Positions 1-5,031 of a stretch of DNA of 13,420 bases are shown in pieces; the first letter of the stretch is position 1, and each line of letters begins with the position of its first letter. Source of the DNA: Clostridiales bacterium (GTDB lineage Bacteria; Bacillota; Clostridia; Clostridiales; Caloramatoraceae); the NCBI GenBank assembly GCA_026416355.1, contig JAOAFH010000056.1, positions 1-13,420 of the forward strand, given 5' to 3'. Position numbers and translations under genes: made by a program. The notes below the pieces were generated by a model, which did no database searches, was not told where the DNA came from, and worked only from the letters and a program-made list of their open reading frames with translations.

Positions 1-227
1 TATTAGTATTTACAGCAGGATTACGTGAAAATTCACCAGAAACTAGATTCGAAGTATGCAAGAACATGGAATATTTAGGAATTACTATAGATGAAGCTAA
101 GAATAAGGTTAGAGGTAAAGTACAAGAAATATCAGTAGAAGGTGCAAAGGTTAAGGTATTTGTAATACCAACAAATGAAGAATTAATGATAGCAAGAGAT
201 ACAAAGGAAATAGTTGAAACTCTATAA
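1..227 (+). CDS. ackA: Acetate kinase, C-terminal end (partial, 5' truncated by window)
   Basis: Only the last 74 codons are present, read from base 3 to the TAA at 225-227. AckA interconverts acetate + ATP and acetyl phosphate + ADP in the cytoplasm, the ATP-yielding step of acetate fermentation. The visible peptide starts LVFTAGLRENSPETRFEV, matching the family's TAG-(I/L)-x-ENS segment near the C-terminus. It continues with a YLGI...DEAKNKVRGK stretch and ends with VIPTNEELMIARDT, a closing motif typical of acetate kinases. In clostridia ackA commonly sits directly upstream of yceD-rpmF. A hairpin follows the stop codon, so this is probably the end of a separate (often pta-ackA) transcript; pta itself would lie outside the window. 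Identification is secure from the C-terminal motifs. Confidence 0.95.
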   Translation, partial: LVFTAGLRENSPETRFEVCKNMEYLGITIDEAKNKVRGKVQEISVEGAKVKVFVIPTNEELMIARDTKEIVETL

Positions 228-235
228 TAAAATTT

Positions 236-266
236 GGCAAGAAAAATAATAATTATTTTTCTTGCC
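236..266 (+). terminator. Intrinsic terminator-like hairpin after ackA
   Basis: Bases 236-250 (GGCAAGAAAAATAAT) are exactly complementary to 252-266, giving a nearly loop-free 15-bp palindrome 8 nt after the ackA stop. The GC base of the stem is followed only by TTAATATAAT rather than a clean U run, but the descending arm itself contains TATTTTTCTTG. It probably ends ackA mRNA; the downstream promoter at 283-311 fits that. Confidence 0.75.
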
Positions 267-282
267 TTAATATAATTATAGC

Positions 283-311
283 TTGACTTTTCCATATATA
301 GCTTATATAAT
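283..311 (+). promoter_or_regulatory. Sigma-A promoter for yceD-rpmF
   Basis: The -35 is TTGACT (283-288), followed by a 17-bp spacer and a -10 of TATAAT (306-311). This is one mismatch from the full consensus at ideal spacing. Transcription would start near 318, leaving a leader of about 24 nt before yceD. It lies just after the ackA terminator. Confidence 0.85.
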
Positions 312-341
312 TGATTGTGGCACTTTAATTGAGGTGAGTTT

Positions 342-833
342 ATGAAAATTAATGTACAAGACTTGCTTAGTGTTAAGCTACAGTCTAAACATATTGAGTT
401 AGAAGTACCATTTGATAGCTTTGAATTTGAAGGCAATGAATTTATAGTAAATAGACCTGTTAAAATAACAGGTGAACTAGTAAAAGCTACAGAGGGCATA
501 TATTTTAAAGGTAATTTATATGCAGAGCTAAAAACACAGTGTTCAAGATGCCTAGAGGATGTTTTATATAATTTGACAGTAGATTTTGATGAGTTTTATA
601 GTAGTATGTCTGATGATGCAGACTATAAAATTATTGAAAATAATATTGACATTCAAAGGCTAATTGAGGATAATATCATCATGAATGTTCCTTTAAAACC
701 ACTGTGTGATGAATATTGTAAAGGGTTGTGTCCAATTTGTGGCACAAATCTAAATAAATCTAACTGCGCTTGTGATAATCAAGTTATTGATCCAAGGCTA
801 GAAAAACTAAAAAATTTTTTCAACCGAGATTAA
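342..833 (+). CDS. yceD: YceD family (DUF177) protein, cysteine-rich clostridial form
   Basis: 163 aa. YceD/DUF177 proteins are encoded next to rpmF across bacteria and are linked to 23S rRNA or large-subunit ribosome assembly; the exact activity is not settled. The protein has an N-terminal beta-rich part and a CSRC pair (Cys67, Cys70) inside the typical family motif TQCSRCLEDV. A second cluster at Cys122, 126, 130, 133, 142 and 144 (CDEYCKGLCPICGTNLN, then CAC) suggests a bound metal, probably zinc; that is inference. The ATG follows GAGGTGA (331-337) at good spacing. The stop codon overlaps the Shine-Dalgarno of rpmF, so the two genes are translated as a tight pair. The length is normal for the family and nothing appears broken. 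Confidence 0.93.
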   Translation: MKINVQDLLSVKLQSKHIELEVPFDSFEFEGNEFIVNRPVKITGELVKATEGIYFKGNLYAELKTQCSRCLEDVLYNLTVDFDEFYSSMSDDADYKIIENNIDIQRLIEDNIIMNVPLKPLCDEYCKGLCPICGTNLNKSNCACDNQVIDPRLEKLKNFFNRD

Positions 834-845
834 GGAGGTGTAACA

Positions 846-1022
846 ATGGGTAATCCAGCCAGAAGACACTCAAAATCAAGAAGAGATATGAGAAGAGCTC
901 AAACTTGGAAACTTGCAATGCCAGGAATGGTTGAGTGCCCACAATGCCATGAAATGAAGCTTGCACATAGAGTATGTGGAAATTGTGGATACTACAAAAA
1001 TAGAGTTGTTGTGGAAAAGTAA
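846..1022 (+). CDS. rpmF: Large ribosomal subunit protein bL32
   Basis: 58 aa, MGNPARRHSKSRRDMRRAQT at the start, a clear L32. The basic N-terminus threads into 23S rRNA. Two CxxC pairs (Cys31/Cys34 and Cys44/Cys47) make the zinc-ribbon (C+) form. Spore-formers with several L32 paralogues often keep C+ and C- versions for zinc limitation; only this C+ copy is in the window. The Shine-Dalgarno AAGGAGGTG (832-840) starts within the yceD stop codon, 5 nt before the ATG. The gene is followed immediately by a strong intrinsic terminator, so yceD-rpmF is a two-gene transcript. Confidence 0.97.
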   Translation: MGNPARRHSKSRRDMRRAQTWKLAMPGMVECPQCHEMKLAHRVCGNCGYYKNRVVVEK

Positions 1023-1023
1023 T

Positions 1024-1054
1024 AAAGAAAGTCTCTAGTAGACTTTCTTTTTTT
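1024..1054 (+). terminator. Rho-independent terminator after rpmF
   Basis: An 11-bp perfect stem pairs AAAGAAAGTCT (1024-1034) with AGACTTTCTTT (1040-1050) around a 5-nt loop, and the stem runs into an unbroken run of T to 1054. It begins 2 nt after the rpmF stop and is one of the best-formed terminators in the window. Confidence 0.9.
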
Positions 1055-1055
1055 A

Positions 1056-1084
1056 TTGATAAATTTAAAAAAATAAATTATACT
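1056..1084 (+). promoter_or_regulatory. Sigma-A promoter for plsX
   Basis: TTGATA (1056-1061), a 17-bp spacer and TATACT (1079-1084), located directly after the rpmF terminator. The predicted start is near 1091, giving a leader of about 24 nt. I see no FapR-type operator (paired TTAGTAC half sites) over it, although plsX is a FapR target in Bacillus. Confidence 0.7.
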
Positions 1085-1114
1085 AAAAATTAACATGAGA
1101 AAAGGAGTGATATA

Positions 1115-2116
1115 ATGAGAGTTATAGTAGATGCAATGGGTGGAGATAATGCTCCAGTTGAGATAATAAAGGGTGCTGTTGAAGCATCAAGAGAGTTTAA
1201 TATAGATTTGTTATTGGTTGGTAAAGAAGAAATAATAAATGAAGAGTTAAAAAAATATAATACAAGTGGATTAAACATAGAAATATATAATGCTAATGAA
1301 GTTATTGAAAATACAGAATCACCAACTATGGCAATAAGAAGAAAAAAAGATTCTTCTTTAGTAGTTGCTTTTAAACTTTTAAAAGAAGGAAAGGGAGATG
1401 CTGTAGTTTCAGCAGGAAGTACTGGTGCAATATTAGCAGGAGGATTATTTTTATTAGGTAGAATTAAGGGTATTGATAGAGCTGCCTTAACACCTGTTTT
1501 GCCTGGTAAAAAAAGTCCATTTGTTATTGTTGATGCAGGTGCTAATGCTGATTGTAAACCAAATAATCTATTGCAATTTGCAGTTATGGGAAGTGTTTAT
1601 GCAAACAGTGTACTTGGCATAGATAATCCAAAGGTTGCAATTGCAAATATTGGTTCAGAAGAGGAAAAAGGAAATGAATTAACAAAACAAAGCTATTCAT
1701 TATTAAAATCAAAATTAGATAATTTTGTCGGCAATGTTGAAGGAAGAGATATTCCAGAAGGAAATGTTCACGTTGTTGTGTGCGATGGATTTACTGGAAA
1801 TATGATTTTAAAAGTTTTTGAGGGAGTTGCAGGCACTATTTTCAGTATATTAAAAGAAAAAATTATGTCCTCTACTAGAACTAAAATAGGGGGGCTTTTA
1901 TTAAAACCTGTATTTAGCAGTTTCAAGAAACAATTTGACTATACAGAATATGGTGGTGCTATATTATTAGGAGTAGATGGACTTGTTATTAAGGCTCATG
2001 GTAGTTCAAATGCAAAGGCATTTAGAAATGCAATTAGACAGGCTAAAAATGCTTTTGATGGCAAAATGCTTAATATAATAAAAAATCAATTAGAAAAGTT
2101 GATTGAAACTGAATAA
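1115..2116 (+). CDS. plsX: Phosphate acyltransferase PlsX
   Basis: 333 aa, the usual PlsX length. PlsX turns acyl-ACP plus phosphate into acyl-phosphate, the donor used by PlsY to acylate glycerol-3-phosphate at the start of phospholipid synthesis. It is a peripheral membrane enzyme. The N-terminus MRVIVDAMGGDNAP is the family signature. SAGSTGAILAGGLF, the VDAGAN segment, ANIGSEEEKGNEL and the C-terminal EYGGAILLGVDG...AHGSSNAKAF block are all present. The start ATG follows AAAGGAGTGA (1101-1110). acpP lies downstream, which fits the substrate, but fabH, fabD, fabG and fabF, which often sit between them, are absent. Transcription probably starts at the 1056-1084 promoter and may run on into acpP, since no clear terminator lies in the gap. 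Confidence 0.97.
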   Translation: MRVIVDAMGGDNAPVEIIKGAVEASREFNIDLLLVGKEEIINEELKKYNTSGLNIEIYNANEVIENTESPTMAIRRKKDSSLVVAFKLLKEGKGDAVVSAGSTGAILAGGLFLLGRIKGIDRAALTPVLPGKKSPFVIVDAGANADCKPNNLLQFAVMGSVYANSVLGIDNPKVAIANIGSEEEKGNELTKQSYSLLKSKLDNFVGNVEGRDIPEGNVHVVVCDGFTGNMILKVFEGVAGTIFSILKEKIMSSTRTKIGGLLLKPVFSSFKKQFDYTEYGGAILLGVDGLVIKAHGSSNAKAFRNAIRQAKNAFDGKMLNIIKNQLEKLIETE

Positions 2117-2129
2117 CAAATCGTGTTAA

Positions 2130-2167
2130 TTCATAATATAATTTATGAAATACAAAAAAATGTATTT
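2130..2167 (+). repeat. Two adjacent small inverted repeats between plsX and acpP
   Basis: TTCATAA (2130-2136) pairs with TTATGAA (2143-2149), and AAATACA (2148-2154) pairs with TGTATTT (2161-2167) around a loop of six A. Neither is followed by a T run, so they are not convincing terminators. The two stems share bases 2148-2149. They may only weakly slow read-through from plsX. Confidence 0.35.
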
Positions 2168-2175
2168 GATTTATG

Positions 2176-2204
2176 TTGACTCAACCAAATATATGTAATA
2201 TTAT
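2176..2204 (+). promoter_or_regulatory. Sigma-A promoter for acpP, inside an inverted repeat
   Basis: TTGACT (2176-2181), a 17-bp spacer and TATTAT (2199-2204). Transcription would start near 2211, about 22 nt before the acpP ATG. ACTCAA at 2179-2184 mirrors TTGAGT at 2209-2214, and AAATATAT (2187-2194) mirrors ATATATTT (2203-2210). The whole promoter therefore lies within dyad symmetry that could be an operator. Confidence 0.8.
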
Positions 2205-2232
2205 ATATTTGAGTTTGAAGGGAGGTGAACTT

Positions 2233-2466
2233 ATGGTTTTCGAAAGAGTTAAAGAAAGAATATCAGAAGTTCTAGGAATAGATGCTGATGATATAACTAT
2301 GGAATCATCATTTGTAGATGATTTAGGAGCAGATTCTTTAGACGTAGTTGAATTAATAATGGCTCTAGAAGAAGAATTTGATTTAGAAATTCCAGATGAA
2401 GATGCAGAAAGAATTCAAACTGTTGGAGATGTTGTTGAGTACATAAAGGAAAATGCTGATATGTAA
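2233..2466 (+). CDS. acpP: Acyl carrier protein
   Basis: 77 aa. AcpP carries growing fatty acyl chains on a 4'-phosphopantetheine arm in the cytoplasm and donates acyl groups to PlsX. The attachment site is Ser35 in DDLGADSLDVVELIMALEE, and the protein is strongly acidic with the usual four-helix length. An in-frame ATG exists at 2173, but it lies in the promoter and would add 20 non-family residues. The ATG at 2233 follows GGGAGGTGA (2220-2228) and starts with the typical MVFERVKE, so it is the real start. With its own promoter and terminator, acpP can be made as a short abundant mRNA, matching the high cellular demand for the carrier. No fatty-acid synthase gene adjoins it apart from plsX. 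Confidence 0.97.
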   Translation: MVFERVKERISEVLGIDADDITMESSFVDDLGADSLDVVELIMALEEEFDLEIPDEDAERIQTVGDVVEYIKENADM

Positions 2467-2470
2467 TAAT

Positions 2471-2494
2471 AGTCCCGAATAATTCGGGGCTTTT
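2471..2494 (+). terminator. Rho-independent terminator after acpP
   Basis: Bases 2471-2479 (AGTCCCGAA) pair with 2483-2491 through a GC-rich stem (CCCG/CGGG, one G-U pair) and a 3-nt loop, followed by only four T. The stem is strong but the short T run suggests incomplete termination. That could let some transcripts continue into rnc, for which I see no clear promoter. Confidence 0.8.
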
Positions 2495-2496
2495 AA

Positions 2497-2550
2497 CATA
2501 TCATGTAAGTTAATTTTATTTTTAAACATAAAATTAACTTATGTGATGTG
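2497..2550 (+). promoter_or_regulatory. Long 23-bp hairpin in the rnc leader, candidate RNase III site
   Basis: Bases 2497-2519 pair with 2528-2550 around an 8-nt loop (2520-2527). The inner 13 pairs (AAGTTAATTTTAT) are perfect. The outer ten include three G-U pairs (2499/2548, 2504/2543, 2505/2542) and no mismatches in + strand RNA. No T run follows, so this is not a terminator. It ends 26 nt before the rnc ATG. About two helical turns of duplex is the length RNase III prefers, and E. coli RNase III is known to cleave its own leader. An autoregulatory cleavage site here is inference. Confidence 0.6.
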
Positions 2551-2576
2551 ATTATAACCAACTTAGGGGGCTTAAT

Positions 2577-3284
2577 ATGGATAAATCTCGAAAGAAGGAT
2601 TTGAAGAAGATAGAAAAAATAATTGATATAGACTTTGATGACATTAGCCTTTTAGATATTGCATTAACACATAGTTCATATGCAAATCAATTTAATTTAG
2701 GTTATAATTCCCATAATGAAAGGTTAGAATTTCTTGGAGACTCTGTTTTAAGCTTGATTGTAAGCGAGTATTTGTTTAAAAAGTTTAAAAATAAACATGA
2801 AGGTAAGTTGACTAGAATTAGAGCTGCTGTTGTTTGTGAATCATCTCTTGCTGAAGTTGCAAGACGTTTAATGTTTAATGAATATTTAAGAATTGGAAAA
2901 GGTGAAGAACTGACAGGTGGAAGAGATAAGGATTCGCTTCTTGCGGATTGCTGTGAAGCAGTAATTGCGGCAATTTATCTTGACAGAGGACTTGATAAGG
3001 CTAGAAAATTTGTTATTAAAAACTTAGAAGAAAAAATTGAAATATTTAGTCATGATATAAACTATAATGACTACAAATCGAAACTTCAAGAATATGTTCA
3101 AAAAGACATAAATAAAAAGATTACATATAAAGTAGCAAATGAATATGGACCAGACCACAATAAAACATTTGAAATAAATGTTTATCTAGATAACACTTTA
3201 TATGGTAAGGGAATAGGAAAAAGTAAGAAGGAAGCTGAACAAAATGCAGCTAAGGAGGCACTTAAAAGTTTAGGAGTTGTATAA
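2577..3284 (+). CDS. rnc: Ribonuclease III
   Basis: 235 aa, the normal length. It cleaves double-stranded RNA, mainly for 16S/23S rRNA precursor processing and mRNA turnover, and works as a homodimer. The catalytic domain (about residues 10-155) holds the signature NERLEFLGDSVL, with Glu48, Glu51 and Asp55 and the later pair Asp124/Glu127 (DCCEAVIAAIYLDRG). These match E. coli E38, E41, D45, D114 and E117, so it should be active. A double-stranded RNA binding domain fills about residues 163-233, ending KSKKEAEQNAAKEALKSLG. The ribosome site TAGGGGG (2564-2570) is weaker than its neighbours'. The stop is 1 nt from the next ATG. No good promoter is visible, so expression may depend on read-through from acpP and on the upstream hairpin. 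Confidence 0.97.
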   Translation: MDKSRKKDLKKIEKIIDIDFDDISLLDIALTHSSYANQFNLGYNSHNERLEFLGDSVLSLIVSEYLFKKFKNKHEGKLTRIRAAVVCESSLAEVARRLMFNEYLRIGKGEELTGGRDKDSLLADCCEAVIAAIYLDRGLDKARKFVIKNLEEKIEIFSHDINYNDYKSKLQEYVQKDINKKITYKVANEYGPDHNKTFEINVYLDNTLYGKGIGKSKKEAEQNAAKEALKSLGVV

Positions 3285-3285
3285 A

Positions 3286-4350
3286 ATGAAACATTATATT
3301 ATACCGATTTTTGTACCCCATAAGGGTTGCCCACATGATTGTATTTTTTGTAATCAAAAGAAGATAACAGGACAGTATAAGGAAATAACAAGTAATGACG
3401 TTGAAGATATAATTTATGAACACTTATCCACTATCAACAAAAATGAGTCATATATAGAGGTTTCATTTTATGGCGGAAGCTTTACAGCTATTCCTTTAAG
3501 TCAACAAAATGAATTGTTAGCAGTTGCAAAGAAATTTTTAGAACAAGGTAAAATAGATGCCATTAGACTCTCAACAAGACCAGACTACATTAACCACGAT
3601 ATTCTAAACAACTTAAAATCTTTTGGTGTAAAAAATATAGAACTTGGAGCACAATCTATGGATGATGATGTTCTAAAAAAATTGTGTAGAGGGCATACAA
3701 GCGAAGATGTTAAAAATGCTTCAAGGCTTATTAAAGACTATGGGTTTAATCTTGGACTTCAAATGATGATAGGGTTATATGGAGATACAGAAGAAAAGGA
3801 CATAAAAACGGCAGAGGAAATAATAAAATTGCAGCCGAATTTTGTTAGAATCTATCCAACATTAGTTGTTAAAGATACCTACTTAGAAGTTTTATATAAT
3901 AATGGATTTTATAAACCATTAGAAATTGATGAGGCAGTTAATATTTCAAAAAAATTATATAAGATGTTTGTAAAAAACAATATTTATATAATGAGAATAG
4001 GATTACAAGTATCAGAAGATTTTACATTGGGTAAAAATGTAGTAGCAGGTCCTTTCCATCCTGCTTTTAGAGAACTTGTTGAATCAAAGTTATTAAATGA
4101 AATGATTGAGTCAATTATACACAATTATTTTTCTGAAACTGATATAGTGAATATAACAGTAAGCAACAAAACATTGTCAAAAATTTATTCAGATAAAAAG
4201 AAATATTTTTTCGACATGTTAAAACAAATTGATTCAAAAAAAATAGTTATTAAACAAGATAATGCACTTGAAACTTTTGAAATATTATTTGAAACTGACG
4301 AAAAAAGAAAAAATATGTCGTTATTTGAATTTATATCAAATGAAGGTTAA
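3286..4350 (+). CDS. Elp3-like radical SAM protein without acetyltransferase domain
   Basis: 354 aa. The CxxxCxxC cluster CPHDCIFC (Cys15, Cys19, Cys22) binds the 4Fe-4S centre that reductively cleaves S-adenosylmethionine. VSFYGGSFTAIP, RLSTRPDYIN, ELGAQSMDD and MIGLYGDTE are conserved strands of the radical SAM barrel as found in the Elp3/COG1243 group. Genuine Elp3 is longer and carries a C-terminal GNAT acetyltransferase for tRNA wobble uridine modification; that domain is missing, so the reaction is unknown. Such genes often lie between rnc and smc in clostridia, and a tRNA or rRNA substrate is plausible but unproven. An in-frame TTG at 3277 lies inside rnc and leaves no room for a ribosome site; ATG 3286, 9 nt after TAGGAG (3271-3276), is preferred. 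It is cotranslated with rnc across a 1-nt gap. Confidence 0.85.
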   Translation: MKHYIIPIFVPHKGCPHDCIFCNQKKITGQYKEITSNDVEDIIYEHLSTINKNESYIEVSFYGGSFTAIPLSQQNELLAVAKKFLEQGKIDAIRLSTRPDYINHDILNNLKSFGVKNIELGAQSMDDDVLKKLCRGHTSEDVKNASRLIKDYGFNLGLQMMIGLYGDTEEKDIKTAEEIIKLQPNFVRIYPTLVVKDTYLEVLYNNGFYKPLEIDEAVNISKKLYKMFVKNNIYIMRIGLQVSEDFTLGKNVVAGPFHPAFRELVESKLLNEMIESIIHNYFSETDIVNITVSNKTLSKIYSDKKKYFFDMLKQIDSKKIVIKQDNALETFEILFETDEKRKNMSLFEFISNEG

Positions 4351-4351
4351 A

Positions 4352-4380
4352 GAAGGAATTTAATCCTCCATGTAGAATAT
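4352..4380 (+). promoter_or_regulatory. Sigma-H promoter for spoVS
   Basis: The -35 region is GAAGGAATT (4352-4360), the spacer is 11 nt, and the -10 region is GTAGAATAT (4372-4380). This agrees at every defined position with the Bacillus subtilis sigma-H consensus RnAGGAwww-N11-12-RnnGAATww. It begins one base after the stop codon of the radical SAM gene. The spoVS gene of B. subtilis is known to be sigma-H dependent, so sequence and biology agree. The predicted start is near 4386. Confidence 0.85.
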
Positions 4381-4418
4381 TTAATTTATAGAGAAATATT
4401 TATAGGTTATATGGAGGA
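4364..4418 (+). promoter_or_regulatory. Hairpin hiding the spoVS ribosome site in read-through RNA
   Basis: TCCTCCATGTA (4364-4374) pairs with TATATGGAGGA (4408-4418), 11 bp with one G-U pair. The enclosed bases AATATTT (4376-4382) and AAATATT (4394-4400) add a 7-bp inner stem. The right arm is most of the spoVS Shine-Dalgarno (GGAGGAGG, 4413-4420). The left arm lies upstream of the predicted sigma-H start, so only mRNA reading through from rnc could form it. No T run follows. The regulatory role is inference. Confidence 0.6.
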
Positions 4419-4428
4419 GGAATTGTAC

Positions 4429-4689
4429 ATGGAAGTTTTAAAGGTGTCAGCACAATCACAACCAAAAGCTGTAGCAGGTGCATTAGCGGCAGTATTAAGA
4501 GAAAGGACTTCAGCAGAAATTCAAGCAATTGGTGCAGGAGCAGTTAACCAAGCAATTAAGGCAATAGCTATCACTAGAGGATTTGTTGCTCCAAATGGAA
4601 TTGATTTAGTTGTTATTCCAGCATTTTCAGAAGTAGAAATTGAAGGTGAAGAAAGAACAGCTATTAAATTTATTGTAGAACCTAGATAA
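4429..4689 (+). CDS. spoVS: Stage V sporulation protein S
   Basis: 86 aa, the exact family length. SpoVS is a small cytoplasmic Alba-fold-like protein needed for passage beyond stage V (coat and spore maturation) in B. subtilis, where its loss also affects septation; its biochemical role is not fully known. MEVLKVSAQSQPKAVAGALA, the EIQAIGAGAVNQAIKAIAI core and the ending ERTAIKFIVEPR are diagnostic. An ATG at 4411 would add six residues but coincides with the ribosome site GGAGGAGG (4413-4420); ATG 4429 lies 8 nt after that site and gives the canonical N-terminus. It has a private sigma-H promoter and is set among constitutive housekeeping genes, a good marker that the organism sporulates. 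No clear terminator follows. Confidence 0.96.
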   Translation: MEVLKVSAQSQPKAVAGALAAVLRERTSAEIQAIGAGAVNQAIKAIAITRGFVAPNGIDLVVIPAFSEVEIEGEERTAIKFIVEPR

Positions 4690-4697
4690 TAATAAAA

Positions 4698-4733
4698 TGA
4701 GTTGTACAAGGTTTTATATAAAAATACGACTCA
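4698..4733 (+). repeat. Inverted repeat downstream of spoVS
   Basis: TGAGTTGTA (4698-4706) pairs with TACGACTCA (4725-4733), 9 bp with one G-U pair and an 18-nt loop, starting 8 nt after the spoVS stop. No T run follows, so termination is doubtful. It may protect the 3' end of spoVS mRNA. Confidence 0.4.
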
Positions 4734-4793
4734 AAGAGCTTTAAACAATCAAAAAAATAGTTATAAGTTAGTTTAAAGTGTTATGATATTTAA

Positions 4794-4928
4794 AAAGAAC
4801 CTCTGAGATTTTCTTTTTTAAAAAATTCTTATCCTCATTATTATTTGTTAATGAAGGGGAAAATTGATTCAGCATTAAAATATGTTGAATTAAAGAATTT
4901 TTAGAATTGAAAATCCTAGGGGTTCTTT
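4794..4928 (+). ncRNA. Candidate structured RNA element with three-way junction
   Basis: The outer helix pairs 4794-4813 with 4909-4928: 19 of 20 positions pair, two as G-U. After a small internal loop, AAAAATTCTT (4821-4830) pairs perfectly with 4893-4902. Two hairpins branch inside. The first pairs 4833-4840 with 4849-4857 (one bulged A at 4855). The second pairs 4865-4875 with 4882-4892, 11 bp with two G-U pairs. Nearly all departures from perfect pairing are G-U on the + strand, which favours a + strand RNA over a simple DNA palindrome. It matches no RNA family I recognise (not 6S, SRP, tmRNA or T-box). A palindromic mobile element is the main alternative. Confidence 0.45.
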
Positions 4929-5010
4929 CGTATTTATATTAATTTTATAAGGCATATTTTATAATACAATACGTATAATTAATTTATAAAAATACTGGCT
5001 TATAACCTAT

Positions 5011-5030
5011 GCAATAAATATATTTGTTGC
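5011..5030. repeat. Palindrome just upstream of the smc -35 element
   Basis: GCAATAAATATATTTGTTGC reads the same on both strands except for one position pair. It ends 2 nt before the -35 TTGACA at 5032. The position would suit a DNA-binding protein, but AT-rich palindromes also arise by chance. Confidence 0.35.
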
Positions 5031-5031
5031 C

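Noticed and set aside
1090..1278. Short - strand open frame over the start of plsX
   Set aside because: It is antisense to the conserved PlsX N-terminus, hydrophobic only because of reverse-complement codons, and has no promoter or ribosome site.
2173..2232. Upstream ATG extending acpP by 20 residues
   Set aside because: It lies within the acpP promoter, has no ribosome site, and the added residues are not found in acyl carrier proteins.
4210..4216. TTCGACA, resembling a Spo0A box on the - strand
   Set aside because: It is a single copy inside the radical SAM coding sequence, about 140 nt upstream of the sigma-H promoter, too far and too isolated to call.
4411..4428. Upstream ATG extending spoVS by six residues
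   Set aside because: It overlaps the Shine-Dalgarno GGAGGAGG and would give a non-canonical N-terminus.
4851..4904. 17-codon reading frame in the spoVS-smc gap
   Set aside because: There is no ribosome site before its ATG and the bases are better explained by the hairpins of the folded element.
4960..4965. TATAAT in the spoVS-smc gap
   Set aside because: The position 17 bp upstream reads TATTAA, a poor -35, and such hexamers are frequent in DNA this AT-rich.
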